NCBI GenBank assembly: GCA_023014485.1
Contig: JAJOZX010000926.1
Span: 735,001-799,000 of the forward strand
Length of the DNA: 64,000 nt
Reading direction: 5' to 3'
Source: Bathynomus jamesi
Lineage: Eukaryota > Arthropoda > Malacostraca > Isopoda > Cirolanidae
Shown here: piece after piece, positions 51,785 to 62,479 of the stretch
Layout of the letters: each line of letters starts with the position of its first letter
Numbering within the stretch: position 1 is the first letter of the stretch
Made by a program: the position numbers and the translations under genes
The notes under the pieces: generated by a model
Databases searched by the model: none
What the model was told of the DNA's origin: nothing
What the model saw: the letters and a program-made list of their open reading frames with translations, nothing else

Positions 51785-52705
51785 CACCGGCTGTATGTCT
51801 GCTCATAACTTTGGGCAATTCATTGTTCAGAACAATGGGAAGTAATATGGAGTTTAATTGTTCAAAAGAACACTTGCAATGGACGCTGCGTCATGATCAG
51901 CTGGATTAAAAAGTCCCCAAAATCTCTCCTCCACATTTTCATCAAGCTCGTAGCGAAAAACAATAGTTAATTGAAACGTATTAGCTGTATCAGTTTCCGC
52001 TGCAATTACGCATACAAAATTGTCTGCAGCAATGTCTTTTTAATATTTGATTCTAGCTTACTTGCACTGAACAAGAAAGCAGCTCGTTCTGCATTATCAT
52101 TGAGGTTCCTTTAAACGCAGTAACCTTTTGCAAATGATCTTTTATAAGGCCGGCCGCACGCAGGATCGTCTCGCGATTGACGACTGACGACTTGAGTCGT
52201 GGCAACTCGAGTCGCGTGTGATTTCACATTAACAGAATGGGAGGCCCGCGCACTGCAACGACCGCGACGCGATTCTGGGAATTGCATCCAAATCAACAGA
52301 ATATTCCATTGATCCTCTGAAAACACTCAGATTGTTGGAAAAATCATTTTCTTCGTGACCTCTTTGAGGAAGTTCAAAGTTATCACCAAATTTATTTAAT
52401 ACCTTTAATAATTTTGTCTAAGATATATCTGTTTTTCCTAACTTGTTCATTATGCTGTTCAAATGATATCTTATAAGCCGAATCGAGATTTATTTTTATA
52501 TTCACTGCACTTAAAAAGGCTAAATTGACCTCACTGTTTATGTGACCAGCTGATGTTTCATGTTTATTTATTTTGGCAGATAGATAACTTAAATCAGTGA
52601 CTCCATTTTTAGTCCGAGAAATATCAACGCCAGACAGTAAGCAGTTAAACAGAATAATACTGTTTTTTCTGACCCCCCCCCCCCCCCCCCCTCGCCAACA
52701 CAACC
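51785..52705 (-). pseudogene. hAT transposase, ZMYM1-like, middle portion
   Basis: The minus strand reads NSIILFNCLLSGVDISRTKN, then SAKINKHETSAGHINSEVNL, AYKISFEQHNEQVRKNRYIL and, after a stop and frame changes, RGHEENDFSNNLSVFRG. Further on NVEERFWGLFNP resembles the catalytic-core segment of the same family. This is the N-terminal-to-central region of the TTF/ZMYM1-type hAT transposase, which lacks its dimerisation domain here. A GC-rich insertion of about 130 bases (52148-52275, GCCGGCCGCACGCAGGATCG) interrupts the frame and may be a MITE. The poly-C run at 52674-52690 marks the upstream limit. Confidence 0.7.
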
Positions 52706-53435
52706 ACTTGTGTTTTTTTATAAGTCATTGTTAAGTTTTTGATTATAAGGCTTGTTATTTTTAATGGTCATCCGAGTTAAATTTATATTGAGAGTTGGTT
52801 TATCCAGTTGCTTTATTTTCAACTTGTCTTCAAAAGATTTATATGTAAATTTTTCTTTCAGAAGGCTTGCAACAGTATTTATTTTGAGGGTTACAAAATT
52901 AGAAAGTTATTTATTTTTTAATACAATTCATAATAATCACGTCTATATGTAACACAAATTCCTAATCACAGGCAAATTTTTAAAATCTTCGAATAGCTCA
53001 GTGGAATTATTATTTATTTGGCACTGTTCTGCCGTATATTGCATTGTAATTTGTGTACATTTGATGGGAATGAGAGATTCAGCTGTACGACAACAAAAAC
53101 GTGCACATCACGCCAAGAAGAGCTGTATTTTTCATTATTACTTTCTGCTACGGTGCCAGACGCGCAAAATATTGAAGTTACGTTCTGATGGATGTAAATT
53201 CTGTTAAAATTCAATAAACAACGACTTGTAATGGGATAAGTAATTTTAACCACAGGAAAGTCATTATGAACGTGTTTTACATGTAAACATTCTATAATAT
53301 ACTCTCAGTCAAACCATTTGTAATTTTGCTCAGGGGTTGCGATCGCCGCATCGCACCTATTAGCAAATTGTATATACTGTATATACACATTTATATAACA
53401 TATATAATATATATATATATAATATATATTATATG
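52706..53435. other. No recognisable gene
   Basis: Anonymous AT-rich sequence. Part may be the upstream remainder of the hAT gene. Confidence 0.35.
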
Positions 53436-53439
53436 TGTG

Positions 53440-53492
53440 TGGTTTTATTCATCATAAATATTTTTCACGTGTTACTTTCGTGAAATAATTTT
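53440..53492 (+). mobile_element. Penelope terminal scrap
   Basis: TTTTATTCATCATAAATATT and TTTCACGTGTTACTTTCGTG, then AAATAATTTT, match the last 50 bases of the Penelope copy at 21093 in opposite orientation. A (TA)n tract follows, as in that copy. Confidence 0.75.
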
Positions 53493-53679
53493 TATATATA
53501 TATATATATTGTTTTTGGATGGGTAATAAAATTTTTCGGCTATAAAAGGTTTTTGTGTAAATATGAATTGGACATAAAATGCAGAACTAATGAATATTCG
53601 ATAAAATGGTCAGTTTTTCATATCAAATTTTCGGGACTGAAATGCATCATTCATTCAACACAGAAATTGTAAATTGCAT

Positions 53680-53853
53680 AATTTTAAAAAACAGCTGGAC
53701 AGGTTCCTGTGCAAAGTCCCTGACAAGACATGTGTGGCTGGCTACGAGGGCATCAGGAGATCGGAAGCAATTCCCTCATTCCGCAAATGAGGCGGGACGC
53801 TGCAGAGGGGTCGAGCAGGTCGATTTTGAACTGTTATTCAAACCCTCGAAGTA
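53680..53853 (+). pseudogene. LINE C-terminal fragment (FLCKxP family), copy 2
   Basis: The plus strand reads KKQLDRFLCKVPDKTCVAGY, EGIRRSEAIPSFRK, then in the next frame MRRDAAEGSSRSILNCYSN and PRSK with a TAA stop. This is the carboxy end of a non-LTR RT polyprotein (FKNxLDRFLxxVPDxP pattern). The RT is absent. It matches the minus-strand fragment at 17028-17330. Confidence 0.7.
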
Positions 53854-53866
53854 AATAATTATGTAT

Positions 53867-54845
53867 TAATCAATCAATCAGTCGAATACGACCGTTGTAA
53901 CCCACTAATGGGCGAAGGCCTCTCTCCCATGTGTCTCCACATTGTCTTCCATAAGAGGTTTAAAGCAGTGGTGTAGTGCTGTGGGAACGCGTGAAAAAGG
54001 CGTTCCCTTACTTTTTTTGGTAGACGGAACGGCGTTCCCTCACTATTTCAAATAAATCCGAACTTACAAATCTCTAACGTCATGAAATTTTAATTCCCAC
54101 CCCTAGAAGAAATATGAGAAAGAATCATTAACTGTTTCATTTCTTTTAGCTTCGACTGAGGCAATGCTAGCCTATAAAGATCTGGTGAAACAGTCACCAC
54201 GGCGTACCAGTTGTTAACTTTTTTTAGTTAATCATTCCAGTTGTTAGCTATTTTTATTGATCGTACTGGATGTCGTATATCTAATGACACTGGAAATACT
54301 GCATCTTCAACCTTGGAATATATCCTAATATCCAGTGCATATGACCTCAAAATATCCCTGAAATTGGTCAGATTTCAAAAGATTTCCCGGGGGGCTTACA
54401 GTGCCCCCGGACCCCCAGCTGTATGGGCTCGCCGCGCTCGCCATTGTCCCCCCCCGCATCTGAGTAACACTTTCAAAATGCGTTCCCTCACTTCTTTATT
54501 TAGCACTACACCACTGGTTTAAAGCCAATTGCAATCACCACGTTGGCTAGACGAGTTGGTGAATGTTTTCGCGGTACTTCGCTAACTGACGTGTTTGACC
54601 CTGACCGTAACACATAGGGGCCTATCTTATGTTCGCTCAGCGTCCAGGACTTTGGGAACCGGAGAAACAGTCTGTCGCCAACCGCCTTCGGATGTCATCC
54701 ATCGACCCACTGCTGTCATTTTCATCGTATCCCTGGCACGGGAGGCTGTCTGGTACTACGCCTTTCCAAGGGCTGCCCGTGACTATGCAAGGCCGGGACG
54801 TCAATATTCCTGATGTATACAAATACCCGTATACCATCGCACAAT
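53867..54845 (-). mobile_element. RTE-like LINE remnant, split by a MITE
   Basis: The minus strand of 53870-53960 reads NVETHGREAFAH, WVTTVVFD, resembling the C-terminal end of RTE-type ORFs in arthropods (DTWERGLRPxVGYNGRIRL). The MITE at 53966-54516 interrupts it. The minus-strand continuation 54525-54840 is open in parts but shows no RT motif, so clade and extent are uncertain. Confidence 0.4.
53966..54516. mobile_element. hAT-type MITE (CAGTGGTGTAGTGC), perfect TSD
   Basis: The ends CAGTGGTGTAGTGC and GCACTACACCACTG are exact inverted repeats. The duplication GTTTAAAG is exact (53958-53965 and 54517-54524). GCGTTCCCT(T/C)AC recurs subterminally several times. There is no transposase. Confidence 0.92.
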
Positions 54846-55406
54846 GGTATGAAAAATGATTAATTAAAAAAATGGTTTCATTGTGATGGTATGAGCAGAG
54901 ATTTTGGAAGCCAGAATTGGACTCGGTTACTATTTATCGCCGGACATGTTAATTCTGCTAAAAATACGTGTTCATCCTTGAGAATCCTTTCTTCCCATTG
55001 ATCATTGTTCAAAATGAACATCCATATCGCTAAAAGTTACGTTCGCTCTTATTCGGTGCTATTTTTTGTATCACTTTCCGCCTACTCGGACGATAACTCC
55101 AACTCTGTTGTAGATGATGTTTCTGGGGTTTCAATTTAGGTTAGATTAGGTTAACCTAACATAAAACAAAAAAAATGGGTGTGTAAAAACCTGAGGTAGC
55201 ACGTGGTAGTAGTAGTATAATTTGATTTCGTTCTTAATTAAAATCCTGACGGTACGATAAAAAAAAATACATTCTCTTAGCTTTTTAATGGAACTTCCTC
55301 CTACCGTAATGCAAGCGTGATTTAAAATTTGAAAAGGTAAAAGATATCACCTGTAGGAGCTAATATAACACTCACTGACGAAAATGTAGGAGGAATCTGA
55401 TCATTC

Positions 55407-55409
<3 letters not shown>
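54846..55409. other. No recognisable gene
   Basis: TTAGGTTAGATTAGGTTAAC and CCTAAC motifs lie near 55138-55165. The rest is anonymous. Confidence 0.4.
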
Positions 55410-55461
<52 letters not shown>

Positions 55462-55462
55462 A
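55410..55462. repeat. (TA)n(CA)n tract
   Basis: About 40 bases of TA followed by CA. Confidence 0.95.
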
Positions 55463-55905
55463 GATAAAACATCTAAATTGGAAAAGGGTAAAAACTAATA
55501 ATTTCTGTGTTCCCCAACATCCCCTTCCTCAAAGAGGAGGGAAAAAAAAAAAAACTCAGGGAAGCAGGCGATCCATACCTCTAACAGTCCAAACTCTCAC
55601 TTTATTACGAAACTTGAAATGTTAAAAATATATTTATCCAACTCTTATGATCCTTTCATTGAGCTAAAAACAACCTAAAGAAGTTATCGAATACATAAAA
55701 TGAGTTAAAAATATCGTATCTCTCAGCGCCAGGAATCTTTTTTTAGACCTATTAATTGTATTTGAACGAAACGAAAGATCAGAAAATGTCGTGCAAAGAA
55801 AAACACTGCAAATTTTGAATGTTTTTTTTGTACTAATTTCAAGGGATAAAAATAATGATTGTAGTTTCACCACCTTCATAAACAATTATCTTCACAGTTT
55901 TCAGC
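55463..55905. other. No recognisable gene
   Basis: AT-rich sequence with an A run at 55539-55553. Confidence 0.4.
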
Positions 55906-55913
55906 ATTAAGAG

Positions 55914-56783
55914 TAGTGATGCAGCGATGCCAAATTTATGCCGATGCCGATTCCTTAAAATTTTGCCGATGCCAATGCCGATTATCTAATAAATGAAATT
56001 TAGGGAAAAGATTTGTTCTATATTAATAATAGCATAAGAATATTTTTTTTCACTTTTTGCCTTACTGAGTAACTTATGGATTTAAATTTTATTTTTAATT
56101 TACTTTTCTGACGAAAATGTTTTATTTTTTTTTAAATACAGCTATAGTTTTAAACAGGCCCTATAATGTATTTTCCTAGTGCCCACCTAGCTTAGTAAAA
56201 ACTAAAAAGGCTGGTAGTCATGGAGTGGACAGTGGACACCCACATGGTGAACTTTATTTTTTGATTTTCATTTATTGCCCCTCGAATGCATAGAAAGAAG
56301 AAACAAAAATTATCAAAGTCCAAGAGTAAACGAGTGTTTATTAATTCAGAAAGCACATATATATACACCAATTTTTTAGTATTTTTTAAATACAAATTTT
56401 ACTACAATATTTATTACGATACTTAAAAAATATTCCAGAATATTTTCATTACAAAAAATCCTATGTCAGATTTAAGATCATGTTTACTCACTGATACTCA
56501 CTACTCAGTTTTACTAAGTGTGGTTGTCCCATTTTCTGTTTATCGTTTTCTTAGTTTTTCAGGGTGACTATAATTAAAATGCTCATTTCATGATTTAAAT
56601 TTGAATTTAAAATGCAATAAGTCAGTAACGTAAGACATTATAACTTAAAATAATCATTGAAAATCTATTTATAAAATTTGGAATATTTAATATTAATCGA
56701 CAAATAATCGGCAAAATTTTGCCGATGCCGATAAGCAAAATATCTGCCGATTATGCCGATGCCGATTAATCGGTGCATCACTA
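55914..56783. mobile_element. hAT-type MITE (TAGTGATGCA), copy 3, perfect TSD
   Basis: The duplication ATTAAGAG is exact (55906-55913 and 56784-56791). The ends are TAGTGATGCAGCGATGCC and AATCGGTGCATCACTA. Subterminal GCCGATGCCGAT hexamers lie at both ends, as in copy 2 at 25856. The 870-bp AT-rich interior has no domain. Confidence 0.92.
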
Positions 56784-56791
56784 ATTAAGAG

Positions 56792-57398
56792 GAAAGAGTT
56801 GTAAAATTTCTATACTTCTCGAAGCAGATACGCTTCAAACATTTCAGCTTCAAATTTTATGAAACTCCGCAAGATTCTCCGTCGTTTGGTATCACTTTTT
56901 TTTCCTTGATGGGCGTGTTACTGTGAAGGGAACGAATTTGAGTTGGGCGCTTGTTTTACCTTAACCTAATTTAACCTGTATACGCAGTGCAGGTGAAATT
57001 ACCCATCAGGAAAATTGCTACAAATGCGATACAACGAGGAATCTATCTATCCAACTCTTCAAGAAGAAATTAATGATGAAACTTTTTGTAAATTTCCAAA
57101 ATCAGTTCATGGAAAATATCGAAAAACAATTTCAAAAATAAATGACTGCGACTGACAACTGATCAAGTGCCTAAAAACACTGACCAAACTGATCAACTGA
57201 TCGTTTTTCAATGTCAATGTCAGTTCAATTCAATTTCCTGAACGTGTTTTAAAATTTTGCAAACATTCCAGAAAACTTTTAAAAAGTTTCATTTAAAAAA
57301 AAAAGTTTTTTGTTGCGACTGATTTAAATAAATAGACGACAGTACATACAGTACAGTACAATACAATTTATTTCTCTTTATATATACATATATATATA
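56792..57398. other. No recognisable gene
   Basis: A short CAGTACA repeat run at 57343-57365 and a (TA)n tract at 57380-57398. Otherwise anonymous. Confidence 0.4.
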
Positions 57399-57833
57399 CA
57401 GGGCCGGATCTAGAAGTTGCGAGGCCCTAGGCAGATCTAGAAATTGCGAGGTCCTAGGCCTATATATATGAAAATATGGACTTAATTATCGGTACTATAC
57501 CAGCAATATTAGAATCCCGCATAGACATAACTATGCCAGCACTTAAAAATTAAACCAAACCAAAATAATCACGCATGGAAATTGTATAAGAAATATAAAT
57601 AAACCATACAAATAAGTATAAATTATAATATGAATCAAGATTTGTATCGAAAATATACAATGATTTCTAAGATTTATATAATATTATAGGTAATGACTTT
57701 CCATAGTATACAAACGTTTTTCATATGTGATGTTATAAGAGATGTTGACATTTCATTTTTTATAATAGTGAGCGATCGACTTATCAGGCTAAATATTAAT
57801 GCTTTAATATTTGGTTCAGATGCTCCTTGAATA

Positions 57834-58560
57834 TTACAACAATGCTTTTCTACTTTTCTTTGAGCTAAACTCTTCAGTTAATTGAGAATAATCTAATGAA
57901 TTTGTTATATCGTTTTCTTTTGATAACATAGCTAATGATTGCAATCTCGCTTGAGACATAGTGGAACGCAAATATGTTTTAATAAGTTTGAGACGCGAGA
58001 AACTTCTTTCAGCCGAAGCAACAGTAACTGGGATGGTTACTACTATTCGAAGTGCAACACAGTGGCGTAGCGTGGGGTGTGCGGGGTGTGCGGACCGCAC
58101 AGGGCGGCCACGGGCGGCAATTTTGGCCAAGGCTGGCATTACGGTACGGTATGGTACGAAATACCATATTGTTTTCTATGTTTTAAATTGAATTATTAAA
58201 TTTGTTTTTTTATTGTCTATCATCACGGTTTCAATTTTCATCATTATTACATTGTTCCTCAATCAATAAAATGTAAATCCTTTATATACGTGTGTTTGCT
58301 GTAGTGGAAGGTATGTTACGTTTAAGGAAGGGGGCGGCCAATTTGGCTACCGCACAGGGCGGCCAAAACCCACGCTACGGCACTGGTGCAACATAAACAT
58401 TAGGATAAATCTCACTTAGTTGTTTTTGTACTATATAAACAAGGGCATTTCCGAGATCTGTTTTCTCAGATATAAACCTGCAAAGTACTTTAAGTTCTTC
58501 ATAGAGTTCAAAATCATTAATATCACTTGAACAGAACGCGCAAAACGGCTTGAGCGAGGC
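57834..58560 (-). pseudogene. hAT transposase C-terminus, ZMYM1-like
   Basis: The minus strand from 58560 reads FCSSDINDFELYEELKVLCR, then GNALVYIVQKQLSEIYPNVY. After the MITE (58060-58385) it continues in frame with RIVVTIPVTVASAERSFSRL, KLIKTYLRSTMSQARLQSLA and a tail to a stop at 57834. This is the hAT dimerisation domain, with the ERSFS signature complete. The catalytic core and finger are missing. Except for the MITE, this 170-residue stretch has no lesion, so the gene was open until fairly recently. Confidence 0.85.
58060..58385. mobile_element. hAT-type MITE (CAGTGNCGTAGCGTGGG), perfect TSD
   Basis: The ends CAGTGGCGTAGCGTGGG and CCCACGCTACGGCACTG are inverted repeats with one mismatch. 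The duplication GTGCAACA is exact (58052-58059 and 58386-58393). CGCACAGGGCGGCCA repeats lie near both ends. It sits in the coding sequence of another hAT element. Confidence 0.95.
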
Positions 58561-58620
58561 CCCCTTTGGCGCGAGGCCCTAGGCGATCGCCTAGTTCACC
58601 TATAGCTAAATCCGGGCCTG

Positions 58621-58649
58621 TATATATATATATATATACACATACACAC

Positions 58650-58714
<65 letters not shown>
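58621..58714. repeat. (TA)n(CA)n compound tract
   Basis: TA and CA tracts alternate between two transposons. Confidence 0.95.
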
Positions 58715-58989
58715 CAGGGTGTTTCAGGAGGAAAGGTCAATACTTCGGGAGGTGATAGTATCGGTCATTGTGAGAAAAAAGTTAATATAAATATGTGTCT
58801 AATTCTGAATGGTTACGGAGAGAGAGCTGTTTGAATCTGATGCGCGCGCAGCTCTTCCTCCCCCTTCCCTCCCCCTTCCCTCCCCTATAACCTTGAACCA
58901 TGTAAGCTGTAATGTAAGCATGTAACATAAGCCAATCGACAGCTGACTGTTGTGAGTGACATTGTTTGGTGTTTGAAGCAGTGTTAAGA

Positions 58990-60286
58990 ATGCCACACAC
59001 CTTCACACATGCCGCATATGCAGATATGGTGTATGTCTACGGTTTTTGCGATGGAAGTGCAACAGCTGCTGTTGTAGAATACCGTCGACGGTTTCCGAAC
59101 CGCAGAATTCCGGATCGAAGAGTATTTACCAGGGTTTTCAACACATTGCGTGAGATTGGTACACTTCCCAGCGCTCATGTTTCATCTGAACGTGAAGGTC
59201 TACAAGATGTGGATGAAGTGGAAAACATTCTTCAGTTGGTAGAGCGTAGTCCTACTACTAGCTCACGAAGAATTTCTACACGTCTCGGTGTACCACACAC
59301 AAGAGTATGGCGAACATTACGTGAGGAAGGCTTGCATCCATATCGTGTACAGCGTGTCCAACACCTTCAACCAGGAGACGCTGCCATGCGACTGGAATTT
59401 TGTCACTGGGTAAATGCTAATCGCCGATTGCTTCGATTAATACTGTTCACCGATGAAGCTACTTTCACCCGTGACAGTATCAACAACACTCGTAACTCTC
59501 ATCGGTGGTCAGACGAAAATCCAAATGCCACTTTGGAAACAAATTTTCAACATCGCTTCTCTGCCAATGTGTGGTGCGGTATCATCGATGATCAGCTGAT
59601 TGGCCCTGTTACTTTAGAGCAGTGGTTCCCAAACTTTTATGGTGGCGACCCTGAATACAATATTGTCCTGGTCTGGCGACCCTAAACGCTGGTACATGTA
59701 GTGTTAATGACCAATCATTTTGATACGTTGTGTTTATATTCATATAGTTTGATTGAATCAGTCGTTGAGAATTTCCGTCCCGCGACCCTCAGGAACACCT
59801 TCCCGACCCTCACTTGGGTCGCAACCATGGGTTTGGGAACCACTGCTTTAGAGAATCGTCTTACAGGACAAAGTTACCAAGAATTTCTGCAAAATGAATT
59901 GCCAGGACTATTGGAGGATGTTCCTTTGGCTACACGCGCTGGAATGTACTTTCAGCATGACGGAGCTCCTCCACATTCTACCCGTCTGGTGATGCAATAC
60001 CTAAATCAAACTTTCCCTGGTCGATGGATCGGCCACGGTGGTCCCATCCAATGGCCACAAGTCTCCAGACCTCTCTCCGTTAGATTATTGTTTGTGGGGG
60101 TGGATGAAAAGTCAAGTTCACAAAAGAAAGGTGGATATACGAGACGAATTGCTCGCGCGCATTTTGGATGCTGCTGCCCGCATAAAGGAACGTCAAGATC
60201 AACTCAGACGAACAACACGCGATCTTCGCACACGAGTTGCAAAGTGCATTGAGGTTGACGGTGGGATTTTCGAAAACGTATTGTAA
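58990..60286 (+). pseudogene. Tc/mariner-type transposase, MITE-interrupted
   Basis: The ATG at 58990 starts [21 protein letters not shown] helix-turn-helix region follows ([20 protein letters not shown]). The catalytic domain has [20 protein letters not shown] (first Asp) and WSDENPNA. At 59620 a 226-bp MITE breaks the frame. After it come RLTGQSYQEFLQNELPGLLE, MYFQHDGAPPHSTRLVMQYL (second Asp) and, after a small indel near 60055, SPDLSPLDYCLWGWMKSQVH (third Asp) to a stop at 60286. The spacing from second to third Asp is about 41 residues, longer than the 34 of classical mariners, and resembles the DD41D group. All catalytic residues survive; only the MITE and one indel disable it. Confidence 0.9.
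59620..59845. mobile_element. hAT-type MITE (CAGTGGTTCCCAAAC), perfect TSD
   Basis: The ends CAGTGGTTCCCAAAC and GTTTGGGAACCACTG are exact 15-bp inverted repeats. The duplication CTTTAGAG is exact (59612-59619 and 59846-59853). GCGACCCT motifs lie at both sides. It is younger than the transposase it disrupts. Confidence 0.97.
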
Positions 60287-60532
60287 ACTGTAGCAAATTT
60301 TTCATTTCTGTATCTGATACCATTCAAAATGCCAATGTTTAAACATTAAATGTTGGAAACAGTAATTGGTTTCTCTTTCTTGATTACCATTAACAATGCT
60401 TTTGTATTTGTAGATTCAAACAGCTCTATCTCCGTAACCATTCAGAATTAGACACATGTTCATATGAATTTTTTTCTCACAATGACCGATACCATCACCT
60501 CCCGAAGTGTTGACCTTTCCTCCTGAAACACC

Positions 60533-60536
<4 letters not shown>

Positions 60537-60568
<32 letters not shown>
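60537..60568. repeat. (TA)n tract
   Basis: A TA tract shared by the ends of two adjacent transposons. Confidence 0.95.
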
Positions 60569-60572
<4 letters not shown>

Positions 60573-61904
60573 TGTAACATATATTCTGCTCGAATTTTTA
60601 GTTTATTCACAACAAAAATTAAATGACGAATTAATCATCAATATAATTCCCTTCTTTTTCTATAACCTCCTCCCACCTGTAGAAAAGTTTTTTTATGCCA
60701 CGTTCGAAAAAATCCCTTCGTTACGAGTTAAAAAAAGTGATCACTTCGTTTTCGATAGCTTCCTTGGATTGCATCTGTTGCACATCTAGGTGGTGTTGCA
60801 GACTTCTGAATAAATGGTAGTCTGAAGGTGCGATGTCTGGAGAATAAGGTGGCTGAGGCATTTTTTCCCAACCAAATGCCTCCAATTGGGCAGTGGTGAT
60901 TCGAGCAGTGTGAGGGCGGGCGTTATCCTGGTGGAATAGAATACCTCTGCGATTAATTAATGCAGGACGTTTTTCTTGTAATGTCATCTTCAATCGTTGG
61001 AGTTGTTGGCAGTAGACTTCAGCTGTGATTATTTGGTTATCTGGCAGAAGCTCAAAATGAATAATTCCTCGCATATCCCACCAAACGCCTAGCAAATTTT
61101 CTTTGGATGGGGTCCATTCTTGGCTGAGGTTCAGGCTTTGTTTCACGGCTAAGCTACTGATGTCAACGGTTAATATTGTTAATATTTTTCATCCCCAGTG
61201 AGTCAGTGACGATTCGATTAAAAAACGGTGCCTGCAGTTGCTGAGAATGCAGTGATGTGGAAATATCGATTCGATGTTGAAGATTCGCTTGTGACAAATC
61301 ATGCGGAACCCATTTTCCAACCTTCACTACTTTTCCTAACAGCTTCAAATGACGATGAATGGTCATATGGCTAACGCCGAATTGCAGGCCAAGTTCTCTT
61401 ACAGTTACCGTTGGGTTTTCCTCCACTGTTGCTTTCAGCAACTCTTCATCTTACTCATTTGGTCGTCCTGTTCGTTGATAATTTTTCAGACTGAAGTCTC
61501 ATTTCTGAACTTCTCAAACCATCTCCTACACATCCATTCGCTCACATCATCATTTTCATAAACTCTTGAATGTTTTTGCGGATTCACTAGCGTTAGATCC
61601 TTTATGGAACTCATACAGCATCACATGTCGAATATATATGGTCTTTTGTGGGCTCCATGTTTTTTCAATTACTTTAATATCGTAGGGGTGGCGTTGTAAC
61701 TGTATGAAAAACACCAGAGAAAATATTCATTAGCCTAATCCTACACTAGCCTAAGTCATTCTGTATCATTCTGTATCGTGATAAAACCTGTGCGAACTTG
61801 TCGCCGCGTGTATTTTGCAACATTTCTAAGACTATTTCACATTATATGAGGTTATTCTATTATCTATCGTCCGTTTTCTAATCGAGCAGAATTTATGTTA
61901 CAAC

Positions 61905-61906
<2 letters not shown>
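60569..61906 (-). mobile_element. mariner element (DD34D), full length
   Basis: The ends AGGTTGTAACATATATTCTG and GAATTTATGTTACAACCT form a ~28-bp inverted repeat including CTGCTCGA. (TA)n lies on both sides. The minus strand carries a broken transposase. At 1338 bp the size is standard for mariner. Confidence 0.93.
60721..61650 (-). pseudogene. mariner transposase, DD34D type
   Basis: Near 61640-61500 the N-terminal FHKGSNASESAKTF and ENDDVSEWMCRRWFEKFRN are readable. After a frame change, 61441-61163 gives ENPTVTVRELGLQFGVSHMT (second helix-turn-helix) and RIVTDSLG. The first catalytic Asp (GDEK) appears in a shifted frame near 61190. The piece 61146-60721 has EWTPSKENLLGVWWDMRGII, ILFHQDNARPHTARITTAQL (second Asp) and PPYSPDIAPSDYHLFRSLQH (third Asp, exactly 34 residues later). 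Frameshifts and stops near 61450 and 61150-61190 disable it. The catalytic triad itself is intact. Confidence 0.92.

Positions 61907-61949
<43 letters not shown>
61907..61949. repeat. (TA)n tract
   Basis: About 40 bases of TA to the right of the mariner. Confidence 0.95.
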
Positions 61950-61952
<3 letters not shown>

Positions 61953-62195
61953 GTAACACCCATGTCCCATATATCCCAAGGAAGTGAGGATTAGGGCCCG
62001 AAACTGAGCCACCTTAGCTAGAGTCAGTTAAAAAGGGGTATCTGTATCTTACGTCACGCTTCGTCGTGACGTGAGATAAAGAAAGGAACCGCCCAGCTCT
62101 AGGCAGCACTGGAATTCGAACCTACGACTCGGCGGAGTCTCATGACTGCCGGGCAGCGTCCTAATCGATCGAGTCACGATGCTTTATTATGTATA
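61950..62195 (-). repeat. tRNA-derived SINE, third family
   Basis: The minus strand starts GCATCGTGACTCGATCGATT with a box A-like stretch, and has GTAGGTTCGAATTCC as box B about 45 bases later. The body includes a GTCACGNNTCGTCGTGAC hairpin (62054-62072) and a tail with GGTGGCTCAGTTTCGGGCCC. It ends at the (TA)n tract. Other copies are not visible here. Confidence 0.7.
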
Positions 62196-62479
62196 CATAA
62201 CGCAGGACTGCCATTTGCAAACAAATTTTATGCTTAACTGGCAAAATGGTGTTATTAGATAAAGTAGAGAATTGAGGTTAATTACAGTAGTTTTAAAGAC
62301 ACAGACAGAGAGGCACAAAGATTATCTACAGTAAGTTTTAAGACATAAATGGGGATTATATATATAAATGCCTTTCTAATAAATACATTGACAATGAATT
62401 TTGGATAACTTGACCTGACATGGTTTCATTTTTATAATGCCATTTATTAATTTTATTATTTCTTGTTTTGCTATACAGG
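62196..62479. other. No recognisable gene
   Basis: Anonymous AT-rich sequence. Confidence 0.4.

Larger units (their letters stand above)
57399..58620 (-). mobile_element. hAT element (ZMYM1-like) with CAGGGCCGG ends
   Basis: The ends CAGGGCCGGATCTAGAAG and AGCTAAATCCGGGCCTG are inverted repeats. Adjacent GAGGCCCTAGGC occurs at both sides. Flanks are (TA)n, so the target duplication cannot be told from the tract. The minus strand holds the C-terminal part of a hAT transposase, split by a MITE. Most of the gene is deleted. Confidence 0.85.
58715..60535 (+). mobile_element. Complete mariner/Tc-type element, ~125-bp TIRs
   Basis: The left end CAGGGTGTTTCAGGAGGAAA and the right end TTTCCTCCTGAAACACCCTG are inverted repeats extending through AGGTCAA, CTTCGGGAGGTGATAGTATC and GTGAGAAAAAA to GAGAGAGCTGTTTGAA. 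(TA)n lies on both sides, consistent with TA target choice. It encodes one transposase, interrupted by a hAT MITE and one frame lesion. Confidence 0.93.

Noticed and set aside
52148..52275. GC-rich block as a CpG island or promoter
   Set aside because: It interrupts a hAT coding region and looks inserted. Its ends do not pair convincingly and no promoter motif was found.
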